A stretch of 64,000 nt of DNA from Collybiopsis luxurians FD-317 M1 (Eukaryota; Basidiomycota; Agaricomycetes; Agaricales; Omphalotaceae): contig KN834800.1 in assembly GCA_000827265.1 (NCBI GenBank), positions 336,524 through 400,523 on the forward strand, given 5' to 3'. Positions 34,132-46,622 of the stretch are shown in pieces (position 1 is the first letter of the stretch; every line of letters begins with the position of its first letter). Below the pieces are notes generated by a model, which was not told the DNA's origin, ran no database searches, and was given only the letters and a program-made list of their open reading frames with translations. Both the position numbers and the translations under genes were made by a program.

Positions 34132-34963
34132 TACCGAATGTGTATACCCAACCCGAAGCGAGGAATTTTATAATCTAATCCATTTTTGAGCTTCTTCGTT
34201 ACCTTTTCGGTTCCTGGAACCGACTGAACGACCTAACGTCGTATTCTTTTTGTTCTATTTTTTGGCACACTCTTTGTTTTGCATTCGCATTCGCTTTTCT
34301 GCCGTTCAGAAGGAAACACGTCTTTTTTTTCCTTTCCTAATCACGTTGCATTTTCAGGCATGTTTCGTTTTAACCACTCTCCAGGTTTTTTTTAATTCTT
34401 TCTCACTTCGGTTCTGGGAATCCGAAATATCATAGTTCTTCGATGTCTCCTGCAAGCACTCTCACGACTTTGTTCACGACCACATTTATGCTCTGGGGCG
34501 GGTAAGCCGAGAATGAGGAAGGATGGCATGAGGCAGTTGACATGGGGAAGCCGGGGAAGGAGAACGGAGGAAATATGTTGGCGAAATGCATATGCGTTCC
34601 TGAAAACGTGAAGGGTGTGGCAAGGACGCGTTCGTTTGTTTCTCCACGACTACTGTCTTTTTCCACCATTTGACATTACACTCAAAAATTTTGCCAGTTG
34701 CAGTTCATATCTCCACTCCATTTCATGTTTTTATTTGTTCAATATGTATCGAATAGAGTAGTCCTGACATAACTAGTGTGTACAAGTAGTAATACGCTTC
34801 CTAATGTGCCATTTCATTCTCATTGCTCTTTTTCAGATTGAATTCTGAGAAAGGTAGCGTAATGCTCATGCTGAAAGGGCTAGACCGTCTCTATTCGCGT
34901 ACAGGCAAGCTATCCTACATACATAGAAATGATGACCGAAGATACATTATAAGCCGAGCGAAA
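34132..34963. other. Convergent intergenic region
   Basis: Lies between the stop codons of RIC8 (plus) and the multi-TM gene (minus). T-rich stretches (34320-34400) suit 3' untranslated regions. No gene is seen. Confidence 0.5.
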
Positions 34964-37403
34964 TTAAAAGTAGCCTGGTTCCTCTGGGGATAATCGGCGA
35001 TAAGTAGAATCTTGCTTCTTGAGTGGTCTGGGATTACCAGGCAAACCGACCCTGGAGCGGTCTGAGCCATCACTGGGAGTTCTGCTTAGAGTGGCTCGAG
35101 GCGAACTTTCGAACTCTATTCGATCGGTGACTGGCAAAAGAGTCAGTGTCGGAGGATGATCCGGTACTGGAGGGGGTTCTGAAAGAATGCCTTGCACCAG
35201 TGGAGGGGTCGAGGAAAGCTTCACAGTGTCTCTGTTCAGGTCAGAGTATACAGAAGATGTTTTATATCTGGCGTGGGAGGTGAATTGTACAGGGGGAGGT
35301 TTCTGTAGGGGTTGTTTAGCCAAGAGCGGCGGTAGCGAATTAAAAGGCGATTCCTGGAGGCCATATCCTTTCTCGGAGTCAAAGCTCTTTCTGTCTTTCG
35401 AATCCGGAATGTAGACAGGAGCGAAATCCGCACCCTCTAGTTTTTCTTCTTCCTTGACTAAGTTCTTCAAGTTATTCTTCGTGTTATGAAAGAGAGAAAT
35501 TCCAACATACGGAATTCAGGTAGACCTTTCCCGAACTGAGTCCTGCTCCAAACGCCGAGAGTGGTGGTAACGAGAATAAGAAGGTAGGAAACGATTGTCA
35601 ATGTTGCAAAGAATGGCCACGTTTGAAAGATGAACTGATACACTTTCAAGGGAATTAGATTCAAGTTTGGCCCAAGGGATTCGAACGGAAGTCTTACAAG
35701 GACTCGCAAAAATTGCGCTTGAGCTTGCCAGCAGCAGGAACGAAATTATAGCGAAAATAAGGAAATGGCGCCGATTCTCAGAACGAATACATTTCCACCC
35801 CTTGAAAGAAGCATCAGATGAAGAAAGTGCGGATTGATTATGGTATCTCACCAAGATTGCCCACGGAACTCCAAGCTAGCAAAAGTTAGAGAGCAGGGAC
35901 ACTCGAGAGTTGCCGCACTACTTACAACAGCCATAGTAGAAAACACAGCTCGATAGAGAACAAGATGTTTTGCGACCAACTTGATAGACCCAGTGGATGC
36001 CTTATCGAGCCACATGGCTGTCGAAGCCACGGTGAAAAAGCCCGCTAGCTGTATGCAAACGGAAAGGACCAGGACAAGCTACCAGAAAAGGTTACAAGCT
36101 GTTCACAGTGTCAAATGGAACGGAATGACCTTGTAGATCTTGTGTAGTTGTGGAGAAGCTCGAACGCGGTTGAAAGTTTCGCGAGCATAAACCTAGAAAA
36201 CAGCATCAGCAATGTCAAAAAGCTATCGGATATGGAGTATATATCGTACCTTGTATAATCTGGAGGCTAAATAAGTTGCTAGGACGAACGCGATCACATT
36301 GAAGATGAGGACAGGAATCTGACCAAACCAAAGAATTCGATTAAAAGTGCCTGGGAGTATAGAAAACTGGACTTACCGCATGATCCGTTCTCACATTCCA
36401 CCAACCTCCCAAAAAATCCACACCATCGCATGCCTGCTGAACAATGAGCTGTTGGTAATGTTCCTGAAGTTTGTAGGTATTCTCGATCCGATATCCTGCC
36501 CAAGCGGTAACGAGGACATGTCCAGCAATGGCAGCCCCGAGGTGGGGCAAGGATTCGTTCAGAATCTGCCCATAACATTAGATACATGATTGATAAACCG
36601 GGGGTTATTGGTTAACAAACCGTTACAAATGACAATAAAAACAACCAGACTTGAAAGACCAGCGTAACGATATCTTCAGCCATCGCATCATGGATGCTAG
36701 ACCCACGATTAGTTCAGATCGTGGATAGAACACTTGTTTCTTACACTTCGTTCAACCAAATCAAGGACTGCAAGCAATTCTTGTCTAAGACTTGACCACT
36801 ATCCAGTTGAAGTCCGCTAATCGTTCCATTCGAGTACTTCTCCGTTTTAGCGTTCTCGGAATGGTGTCGCTACAGCAAGAATACCTTAGTAACGCATCCT
36901 TGACCAATGTCCAATAGGCGCACCTGGACTATACCACTTTCCACAAATACAGACCCATCAAGTGCTCGGTGAGTCTTAATATCATCCGAATCATCCGAGT
37001 CAGTGCTGGCAATCCATGGTTTGCAGTCTGCATCTGAGAGACGCGGCAAATCTTTGCACTTGACCAGTTCATTATCCGAGATGAAAATGATACGGTTCTG
37101 CGTCACGTTTGCCTGATCGAGGAAACTAGTGATGATTTCAGACGCGTTTTCGTTGTCAACAAACGCGACGCATTGGAGGATGACGAGGATAATGCAGTTG
37201 ATGAGGGCGAGATGAAAAAAGAAAGTAGTAAACCTGGTCAAGGTAATTCTTTGGTACTTTTAAACGAGTGCCAAGTCGCGAACACATGAACTAGTCAATT
37301 TTGGGATCCATGAAATACGATGTGAAGCACCACGTACGACCAACTTGATCTTACTCCATTGAAGTGCCTGCTTCGTGAAATTGCGCACAGATTGACTAAA
37401 CAT
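34964..37403 (-). CDS. Multi-TM fungal membrane protein, paralog A
   Basis: Function unknown. Many short exons encode an N-terminal hydrophobic segment (HLALINCIILVILQCVAF), a lumenal or extracellular domain with NVT glycosylation potential, then six to seven further membrane segments: AGHVLVTAWAGYRIENTYKL, IFNVIAFVLATYLAS, YKLVLVLSVCIQLAGFF, FLIFAIISFLLLASS, LTIVSYLLILVTTTLGVW. A long cytosolic Ser/Pro-rich tail ends RRLSPEEPGYF. The layout and phrases (LVTAWAxYxxxNT, YKLVLxLSVCIQL) match an Agaricomycete-specific uncharacterised family. The gene at 44.5-46.6 kb has the same layout. The start is uncertain: MFSQSVRNFTKQALQW at 37403 with an intron before ITLTRFTTFFF is the best match to the paralog. 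Confidence 0.65.
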
Positions 37404-38276
37404 TCTGGATGCGACTCATCCGACAGCAGAGAACGGTCCAGCCAGAAGAAAACCAAACAATGAATGGAAAAGATTGAAGAAGAAGAGAGGAAAAAAGCAC
37501 CCTTCGGAGGTGCCAAGAGACAAAAACCAGCCAGGGTGAAAAGGAAAGAAGCCAAGCTGCTGTTGGTCTATACATATAAGAATCATGTCGTCACTATAGC
37601 ACCAGGGGACAATTCACACCCTCCGGTTCATCGCAAGTGCGAAGCGGTCGTTTGTACATCCATCGACTATTGCATGCACAGTTGATAAAAATCATTCAGC
37701 TCTCATTCAAACTAGTAGTTCGCTTTGTAGCTCGCACTCTGAAATGAACTCGAAATGCCTGACAACTTTCTGAGGGTAGGTCAAGAAGTAGGAACTCACA
37801 TGATCCCAAGAAGTTTACTCCGAAATCACACTGATACGTTTGCAGGATCGCCTGAGAAACCTCTGATAAAAATGGAGCGGCAGCATCAGGGACGGTCTGG
37901 AGGTCTAGTACATTGTGGCTGGTCTAGACCTGAAGCTTGCGAAATCTGGTTTGCAACTGCCTGTAACTCTCTTTCCAATCTTCGGAGACGACGACGGCCT
38001 GAAAATTACGCTCCCCGTTTAAAGCTTCAAATGCAGAGAAGGAAACGGAGGAGGCTTGGCATGCATCTTGCATGGAGCTGCGGGTAAAAGGCGATGCCAA
38101 TGGTGCAACGGTGCGTACTGTCCAGATCAGAAACGAGCTGGACAGGTCTGGACCCAAGTACAACGCTGTCGTATCCCTTTCTTAAGTAGAGTAACTGACG
38201 CGTAAGTACATTTTATACAGTCTACTTTCCCAAGAACGAGATGAACGCGAACCTGGGCAAGCATTCTGAGTGACGA
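37404..38276. other. Intergenic; one unexplained minus-strand open frame
   Basis: A minus-strand open frame at 37924-38163 reads ALYLGPDLSSSFLIWTVRTV... and ends KESYRQLQTRFRKLQV. It looks protein-like but has no ATG and I do not recognise it. It could be a last exon of an alternative transcript of the DUF89 gene, whose coding frame appears to stop at 38277, or chance. 37404-37920 shows nothing else. Confidence 0.3.
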
Positions 38277-40564
38277 TCAAATAGAAGGGTCGAAAATCCA
38301 AACGTACTTTCCGTTCACTCTCCATTTCGCATCCTTGGCTTCCGTCTGCGCTACAATCTCCCTATCCAATCCCACAGCGACATCTGCTTTGTTGGTCCGC
38401 AAGCTTAGGAGAGGGAAGGATCTGGCGAGAGGACCTGTGGGAAGGAACGCAGTTTCAGCAGCAACTCGACGGGATTTCAAAGGCTATCTAACCCAAGGCT
38501 TCGTCCAGCGGAGTCCAGGCAGGCCACTGAATGTCGCCGGTTAACCTAATGGGGATCAGAATATATTTGTTCCACTGGCACACATAACAAACTTTCTGTA
38601 ACTGAATAGAGGCGCGTCGGTCAATTAACATAACTCATAGATGGCACAGATACTTACTTGAGATCGCCCTAAGTCACCGATCAATGATCTCTCATGAGTC
38701 ACTAGACAAGGTAAGAAGACCCACTGCGCACTGACCTTGAAAATGACCAGATCGCTACCCTTCAGTAATTTCCATAGCTCGGGGTCGTACGTTTCCATAT
38801 CCCAATACGGAACAGGCGTTGTCCAAAATCCCGCTAAAGAACATGCGGCCGAGGCTCCTCCAAGCGGGGTCTCTTTCGGAACTGAAAGGGAGAAAACGCC
38901 GTCTGCTACATATTTCTTGAGCCGGTCAGCGAGTTGTTGAAGATGTTGCTGTTGTTCTGCGGAGGGAACGGGTGAAGTGGTAGAAGAGAGAAACGAAGGA
39001 TCCAGGAGTGATTCAATTGTTTCGTTGAAGTCCGGCGGCGTCACGTCAGACACGAACCAGGGAATAAGTTTGGGGCTGGCAGGGACTGCGTGAGACTCGA
39101 CTTCTGAAGCTTAATTGAAGGAGGGTCTTACTGGAAAACCACCTTGGAGACGTAGGGAGTGTACGTGACAAGGAAATCCGCGAATACCAAATCGGTAAAC
39201 AGCTATCGTACGTTACGTCATCGAAAGTTTGCCACAAGGAAATCAGTACCTCGAAGCCAGCTAATCGAACGGGGTCAGCTAAACGGATCTACCATTCGCA
39301 CATTTAGACGAACCATTATCCAGTACAATGTCGACTCTACCATTCTTAACAGTGATCAAATGCTCCCAAGCCTTCTCCTGATCATCTCGCATGATAAATT
39401 CTTTGCGAGCCGCTTGCATTTCCTTCCCAACAGATTGAAGTTTTTCGATATCGACAAGAGACATATGTGTAAGAAGAGACAAGTCCTGGAATTGAGTCAG
39501 GAAACAGTAGAACATCGTATCCACGTAGGCCTACCGTCGCGTTTCCCCTGGATGGACATAAGTACTATATATGCTTAGGGAAGATCGGGTCACATACCAT
39601 AAGCACATCTGTATCATTTCCTGAAAGAAGACTTTTATTTTTGCTGGATCCGATTCTAGAGCACCTTTCTCGCTCGCTAGCTCGTGCATGATAGTCGCAA
39701 TACCTTTCCCAGACAGATAAGCACATAAGTAGACAGGATGCAACGAGAGCAAAGCACCGTATATCGAAGGGCCAGATTTTGTGAAAACATCCAACTTTTG
39801 CGAATGGAAAGGATCATAATCGCGCCATGGTGCCGATTGGACAAAGTAGGATCGTAAGAGACGATAGCTGAAAGAGATCCTTGATCAGATTATGAAGAAC
39901 CGTTCATCAAGACGCGCACAGATAACATCTGCGCAGTTCGAACTGTTAGCTACACGATCGGGATCGATACGACTTGGATGTACTCTGCGTAAAGCCATGG
40001 TGCCTTGAACCAAGTATTTTTCGAGGATTTAGCAAGCTCTTCTAGATCGGTGTTGTAAAAGTCTACGTGTAATTCATCATCCGCAGGGATGGGTCTTGCA
40101 GAAGATCACTCAATTTGTGCACGAAGATAAAATGAATGCGACGCACTCCATTACATGATCTCTGGCCATGTCATATTTTAATTTACTGTGAATAACGAAT
40201 AAGCCTGAAGCCTAGGTTTTGTTGGAATTTGCTATCCTGTACCTGACTTTTTCAATAATGGCTTTCCCTTCTGTGATCTTGGCATCTAATGTTTGCTTTT
40301 GCGAAGGATCATCTTGAGATCGCAAGTGCAGTTGATGATTCTCTCTAGATAGCTGATCCACAATGCCTGCGAGGATGATCGGCCAGCGCTTTACGACTGT
40401 TTCGTAGCTAAGCAGATATACGCTTCAGCGTTGCCTCTTGATTTACAGGAAAGACATACGAAAAGCTACGGACGAGATAGTCAGCCAATGCTCATTAACC
40501 AGCATATATCGTACCCAGATTTATCAGTGGGATCGTATGGAGGATACGGAGGCTGGAATACCAT
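38277..40564 (-). CDS. DUF89/ARMT1-family damage-control phosphatase
   Basis: Metal-dependent phosphatase of the DUF89 family (relatives: yeast YMR027W, human ARMT1), thought to remove harmful phosphometabolites. The start MVFQPPYPPYDPTDKSG leads to FSYETVVKRWPIILAGIVDQL, IIEKVSKLKYDM, DIVLDN|AGFE with the conserved metal-site Asn across introns, TDLVFADFLV, FVSDVTPPDF, LWKLLKGSDLVIFKGDLNYR with the conserved second Asp, LTGDIQWPAWTPLDEALG, LLSLRTNKADVAVGL, and the end WRVNGKYVWIFDPSI. About nine exons are needed and no lesion is seen. It faces the divergent gene at 40650 across only 85 bp, so they may share a promoter. Confidence 0.83.
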
Positions 40565-40649
40565 GGCGGATCCAGTTGAAGAGGCGTTAGCAAATAAGCG
40601 CTGAAAGTCAAGTTCCTTTTTTGGGATTTTTGCAGCCTCTCCTGCTTTC

Positions 40650-42180
40650 ATGGAGTCCAAATTGTTAAATTCTACGCTTCAGCGCGTTTTACATGTCTTG
40701 TCGTCGTCATCGGCGACAGCGGAGCAAAGCCTGATTTCAAATTGCCACCATGTATCGTATCTCATTACCCATACCGAATTCCAAGATTTGACCGATTCCG
40801 TGCAGACATTGGCAAGTGGTCTCTTTATCTCTTTTGAGCCTTGCTGACCAACTTGTGTAGTTTGTGGACGTTGTGGAGGTAAATTAATCGCGGCGAAGGA
40901 AATTTCATCTTACCTTTCTCCAGATGGCCATTATCGTCTTCAAGCGCACGGCATATTCCTCTGATTCAGCAAGCTGCACAATTATTCAGTCTCTGTTCGA
41001 GCAATTAGACGAGAGAGTCACGGAGCACTGCAGCTATAATCCTCAATGTGAGTGTATTAACGTTGCAATATCGCAAATGACTTTGACCCATCGTCGCGTC
41101 TTCACAGTGCGAATGGCTGCTATTTCCCAACTTTTACAAGCCGATCCAGCTACATTTTTTAAAGACCTTGACCCGTTTTATCCTACGTTATCGCTATCAT
41201 CGACTCTTCAGCTCTCTTTGGACACCAATTCAGATGCTTCAATCGAATCTTGTACCCCCGCACAGGAAACGCCACCAAATCCTTCCAAAATCGACCCGTT
41301 CATTCTTGCTGGTCCGTCTGACTCTGATATATTTGCCGCGGCCAAACGAGAAATGGCCCTGTGCACTCAACTTTTGCTTGATACCAATATGTGCACCTCG
41401 CCACACTTTTGGATGTCTTCCAACGTCGAAAACCGTCCTTCTCCTGTTGCTCAGACATTCTCTATCAATATTGACGAATTCCTATCTCCTAAGCCTTCCG
41501 CTGAGGATGTTTCTTCCCTTGACCAGCAGGAGCCTCTGGCATCTACTACCGGTCCTTCGAGCCCAAGCAAGGCGCAGTCTCAGTCTCTCTTGCAGATACA
41601 CGATCATTCCAACATAGATCCAGCCTCAGTACCCTCCGAGCTTCTTGCCCCTTACATATCCAAAAATCATGCAGGTTTCTCACTTCGACGTCCACTCTCG
41701 AGCCTCTCTACTACTTCGTCTCCTAATACAGGCAATACATCTTCCGCGAACGAAACGCACTCTCCTAGTAAACTGTCTCGGGCTGAAATGCAGGATCTTT
41801 TCGGAGTTTCTCCCTCGTCAGGTGTAGATGCTCATGAAGATCATCGTAACACGAATAAGACTCAGGGGAACGACGTTCCGCCTCCTAGCACTCCTACTCG
41901 GAAACGAAAGGTTTCCACTGCAAGTCATGTCGCCGACATATCTGAGCAATTGTCGACTCCGACAGGTAAAGAGCTCAAAACGAAGCGAAGGCGACGTTCC
42001 AGTGCTATGGGAGACGATACCGTCGCTGGTAGTGGCACCAGAAATAATGCCCCGAGTACACCTCAGTATGACAGAAATCACCCACGTAGATCGAAGAGGC
42101 AGAAGAGCCATAATGCGCAAAAACAAGGTGCTGATATTGCGCAGGAATTCGAGAACAAGGAAAATCGAATCGTTCATTAG
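40650..42180 (+). CDS. Ser-rich basic protein of unknown function
   Basis: I do not recognise the family. Proposed exons are 40650-40811, 40861-40878, 40924-41047 and 41108-42180 (458 residues). The first donor would be GC (CATTG|GCAAGT), and the second exon would be an 18-nt microexon (FVDVVE). A single intron skipping the microexon keeps frame too. The N-terminal about 130 residues look helical and ordered (LLNSTLQRVLHVLSSSSA; IIQSLFEQLDERV; LQADPATFFKDLDPFYP). The rest is disordered: Ser/Pro-rich, with NLS-like KTKRRRRSS and RRSKRQKS, and several SPxK/TPxR sites that could be CDK targets. A nuclear protein is likely (inference). Its promoter is shared with the DUF89 gene. Confidence 0.6.
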
Positions 42181-42312
42181 ATGGCCTCGGCATTCAAGTG
42201 CTCTTTCACGGAATTCTTTGGTACAGTGTAACTTTTAGTGGTTGTGGGTGTAGTGTACGCAGACAACACAGTGTTCTTGTACCATGCATGTACGAATAGC
42301 GTGTACACCCCT

Positions 42313-42680
42313 TTAGGCTTTCTTTGCCAAAAATTCCTGGTACTGTTTTGGTGTGAATGTTTTCTGTCCAACTCGGTGAGTGAGAAGAACGTCGGTCACC
42401 GATAGACAGATGAACCAACCTGAGAGAATGCATGCATCTGAGCGATTTGGATTTTCAAAAGGTCATTGACTACAATTGTCATTAGCGAACTGAAAGCAAG
42501 CAAGGTAAGCGAAGATTTACCAAATCTGTGGCGAGCCAATGTATTCTTGCCCTCAAAAGCCTCGCTGACCAGGATTATGGAGTAATTCTCGCCGCAGCCG
42601 CTTGACTGGTCCTCAATCTCTAGATGAGAGACTGGAATGGCGGTTCGGATGGCGGCTTCGAGGTCTTGGAGGTTGATCAT
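42313..42680 (-). CDS. BOL2: BolA-family protein (BOL2/Fra2 type)
   Basis: Small protein of about 86 residues that partners monothiol glutaredoxins to carry Fe-S clusters and sense iron. Three exons: MINLQDLEAAIRTAIP... with HLEIEDQSSGCGENYSIILV and FEGKNTLARHR; then VNDLLKIQIAQMHAFSQ; then KTFTPKQYQEFLAKKA. The invariant BolA histidine (IAQMHAFS) and the GCG cysteine in the [H/C] loop are present, which fits the cytosolic Fra2/BOL2 type. It is convergent with the gene ending at 42180 and divergent from the amidohydrolase at 42820 (139 bp). Confidence 0.87.
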
Positions 42681-42819
42681 CGGGGATGGTAATCAGATAA
42701 GCGAGATAACGGTATTCCCACGAATATCCGGTCAAAGCTGAATATCTCACCGCCGACATCAAAGGCGCTTGAAATACTTCTGATTTCAGAATTCTGTCAG
42801 TTTCTGGCGCATCTGAATC

Positions 42820-44385
42820 ATGATGTACAATCTCCACTCACTTCGAGAGACAGCCTTCACTTTCCCCGCCATTGACAACCATGCTCATCCCCTTCTGAAA
42901 GCGCAGCATCGCGGCAAGTTCCCGCTCGATGCTGTCATCTCCGAGGCCGAGGGTCCAGCGTCCAAAGATGCAACGCAGACCTTGGCTTGTTTTCGTGCAG
43001 CCACTCAGCTTGCGGACATTCTTCAAGTTGAAAAGGAGCCCAGGGACTCTCTCTGGGAACGCGTAAAGGAGAAGAGAGATGTCATGGACTATAATGAACT
43101 ATGTGATATGTTCATGAAGCGATGTGGAATACGGAGTATACTCTTGGATGATGGCCTTGGACAACCAGAGTTGGTTGAAGACTGGAAATGGCACAGAAGG
43201 TTTGGCTGCGATACGAAGAGAGTTGTCAGAGTTGAAATCGAAGCCGAAGTATGTATCCCGGTATTCACCCGATTCACTTCTATAACGTTCCTAGAAACTG
43301 TTGCGCCCTTTGCTCGAATCATTACTTGAGCAGGTCGACCTGGACCCGGACACTGTTTTGTACCCAGCTTTGGTTAAATTCTTCAACCAACTGTATACGT
43401 CTCTGACCACTAGTGCTCGGGATACTGAAGTGGTGGCTTTCAAAAGTATTATCTGCTACCGAGGAGGCCTGAACATTCGACCTCGTTCATTGCTCGGCAT
43501 ATCCAAAACTAACACCGGACACCATTACGATGTTGTGCTGAGCAACTTGCTTGAAATTATTCATGAATTCCAAGAAGAAGGACGGCTTCGTCTTGCACAC
43601 GGTGCTATTAACGAGTGGATCGTTCATTGGGCTTTGCGTGTAGCCGGGGAAAATGATATACCAGGTGAGAGCTCACGACTCATCTTTATCTTGCTATTCC
43701 GATAAGTTGCGCCCTGTACAGTACAATTCCATACCGGCCTAGGAGATAACGATATTTCTCTGGTACACGCATCGCCTGCTTATATGCAGCCTGTGATCAA
43801 AGACTATCCTCAAACGACTTTTGTCCTTTTACATTCTTCCTATCCATACACGAAAGAAGCAGGCTACCTATCCGCGGTCTACGCGAACGTTGTGCTTGAT
43901 TTCGGAGAGGTATATATCATCTCCAATATTCTACGTATACAGCATTCGACTCATCTTATATCAAGATCTTTCCATTTGTCTCGGGGCCCGGACAGAGGCA
44001 AATCATCCGGCAAGTCTTGGATCTGTGTCCTACGAACAAGATTCTTTGGTCGAGTAAGTTTTTTTAAAAAAAAGCTGTAGCGCTCAACAGCAATCGACTC
44101 CATAGCTGTGAATGATACTGATACGTGTTTATAGCTGATGGTCACTGGCATCCCGAGTCATTCTATCTGGGTACAATTCAAGCCAGACAGGCATTATACG
44201 ATGTAAGCTCAACTCGACTGCCACTAGTACCAGCACTCCGGTCACTGATATCCATTTTCCAGGTCCTTTCTGATATCGTATCAGCCGGCGAACTAACAGA
44301 AGCTCAAGCTGTGCGAGTTGTCCAAAATGCGCTGTTCTGGAATTCTGATAGCGTTTACAAGTTGGGGCTGAAACCAGATATCTAA
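42820..44385 (+). CDS. Amidohydrolase-2 family protein (FluG N-terminal type)
   Basis: Metal-dependent hydrolase with a TIM barrel. The N-terminus has FPAIDNHAHPLL, with the HxH metal motif. Later come GIRSILLDDGL, AFKSIICYRGGLNI, DIPVQFHTGLGDNDISL with the metal-site histidine, YPQTTFVLLHSSYPYTKEAG, and LWSTDGHWHPESF with the catalytic-type Asp. It ends VYKLGLKPDI. About six short introns join these in frame. Fungal FluG fuses this domain to a glutamine-synthetase-like domain and acts in sporulation signalling. Here only the amidohydrolase part is present, so FluG function is not implied. The substrate is unknown. Confidence 0.83.
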
Positions 44386-44536
44386 GTCTATATCTAGTAA
44401 AATTCCAATGTTGTTGTTACAAGGTATAATGAGTTTGAGCAATGTCCATATCATTGACTTGATCAAGAAAAACATCCAAAAAGACCGGAAAAGAAAAAAA
44501 GCGAGCGACTGGCGCTGCAACGTAAAAAAAGGAGTC

Positions 44537-46622
44537 TTATACAGAAAAATGGCTGTCGCGTGAAATACTGGGACCCAACGTAGGCAGATACTGTGTTGTG
44601 AAATCTGCGTGGAAACCTTTGGCTTTCAGTTGCTCTTCGTCGACATGGGTAGCTTCGACATCGCGCTCAAAGACCTCTGGTGCAAAGTTTGACGAGGAAA
44701 GATTCGCTTCGGCGTAAACTGTAGGAGAGATATTTAGGCACTCGAAGGACTCTGTAGTTGCGGATGACGTACGATATTGAGCAAGGCCTTTATCAAAGTT
44801 CCTCAGACAGACACCACCAAGGACATTAGATGCGACAAGGAGAATCAGAGAAGCGGTAACAAAGCAGCCAAAACATGGCCAGGCGTAATATGTCCTGGGT
44901 TGCTCAGAATTTATTTTTTTGAAGCGTCGAGGAAAAAAAACATACCAGCAATACACTTGAGACCAGAACATGAGTGTGCTTCCGAAAAGGAACAAAAAGT
45001 TCGCGCAGAGGAATGCGATGGTCACTATCCGTTTTTCATATCGAATACCATACCAAGCCTATGGTCAATTCAACATTAAAAAAAGCTAACCAGGAGAGGG
45101 GTTTGGCGTTCGTACCATAAGCAACCATGGGACAAGAACCTGACGAATTATATTCAGTAAGCGGGAATGATAGATTTTATCAAGACCCACGATAGCATAG
45201 AAGATTATAAGGGCTTCGTAAACGTTGGTATGCCTAGAAATCGTGCTGATGTACGTGTTGAACAGTTGGTCCGCCCAGAGTGCGGCGGCAGTGATCAAAA
45301 CAAAAGTCTCCAGCTGTATACAGATTTGGAGAGCCAAGAAGTACTATAGAGATAGTTATGACAGGAACGAGGAACATAATCAGGCCGAAGAGATTACCTT
45401 GTACATTTTCATGACCTTTTTCGGCGCCCCGATATAAGAGAAAACTTCGCTGTTGTAGGTCTGTATCACGGATAAAAATTCCAGGTGAATTCGGAGATGA
45501 ATGCCGACGTACCCGCAGTAAAGTCCATGAGAGATACGTTGATATTCCAAGCGCCGTACAGTTCAGAACAATATCGGGGACCTTCACGTATACACTGAGA
45601 AAGAAGGAAGGAACAGGAAGCTAGAAGCATACCTCATACAGGGTACGCGTCGAAAAGTACGTTCCAAATATTGCAGCTGCGCATGGGGACCCTGGAGTTT
45701 CGATCATCTGGTGAAAAACAGACTGTTGCCATCCTGTCCGCCACAGAGCGTATACCGACCACGCAGAGAGAGTGAGACGGGTTATCAAGACGGCGAGGCT
45801 GCAAAAAGAATGAGAGAGGGAAGCACGACACAGAACAGAGGCGCTTACACATGAGGCACTGAATCGTACATCATTGCAATGACCGATAAACCAAAGAGCC
45901 AGAATTGCAGAGCCACAAACGCGATGTCTTCTCGCTTGTTGTTCTCAAGGCTAGGAGAATGATGAGGAAACAGCGATCAAGCTGTATGAATTTGGAAGGA
46001 CTTACTGCTGAGCGGGGTATAATAATATGCTTGTGCAAGTCTCGGACAAAGTGACATTACCAGCCCCTGCATTTGCGACGAATGTGACCTGCTGTGCAGG
46101 TTTGGTTCCTTTTTCGGCAACGATCTTGAACGTGCTTTCAGCGAGTTGAGAAGATATCTGGGATGATAATTGGCAATGCGTGACAAGAATGACGCGCCGA
46201 GAACTTACAGTTTCCCCACGCAGTTGGGCGTCGACGTCCTGACAAAAATAAATCAAGTCAATCGATGAAAGCACGGGGAAAAAATATGAACTCACAGGAC
46301 TGTTCTGAACGGTAAGATTGTCGGTAGTATCGAATATGGTATAACAGTCGGTGGAATTATGAGGAATGAAATTACACATATTCAAACGATAGCCGCCGCC
46401 TTTAAGATTGACGAGATCTGTATGATTGGGAGCTGGGATGCGAGCAGCCTGGGTGATATCGGACAAGAGGCTGTCATACTGGGAATCGATTGTGAAGAGG
46501 AGAGATTGAATGATTCCCTGGGCGAAGCAATGGAAGAGACCGAAGAGAAAGAAGACGGTAGTCAAGCGATTCCTAGTAATTCGGGCATGCTGGATGAACG
46601 AGTTTAGCAATTGAACGATCAT
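44537..46622 (-). CDS. Multi-TM fungal membrane protein, paralog B
   Basis: Same layout as the gene at 34964-37403. It starts MIVQLLNSFIQHARITRNRL with a hydrophobic segment (TTVFFLFGLFHCFAQGIIQ). A lumenal domain with several NxS/T sites (NHTD, NSTD, NLTV, NVTL) follows, then about seven membrane segments: IAFVALQFWLFGLSVIAMMY, LAVLITRLTLSAWSVYALW, VLNCTALGISTYLSWTLL, YKLFLALQICIQLETFVLI, FLCANFLFLFGSTLMFW, CFVTASLILLVASNVL. The short tail ends SRDSHFSV. The YKLxLALQICIQLE stretch pairs with YKLVLVLSVCIQLA of paralog A. The function is unknown. Sequence divergence is high, so the duplication is old. Confidence 0.68.

Noticed and set aside
37755..38087. Plus-strand 110-residue open frame
   Set aside because: Arg-rich with no motif, overlapping a more protein-like frame on the other strand. 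Neither is strong enough for a gene call.
42005..42238. Short frames overlapping the end of the Ser-rich protein
   Set aside because: Shadows of the coding exon at 41108-42180.
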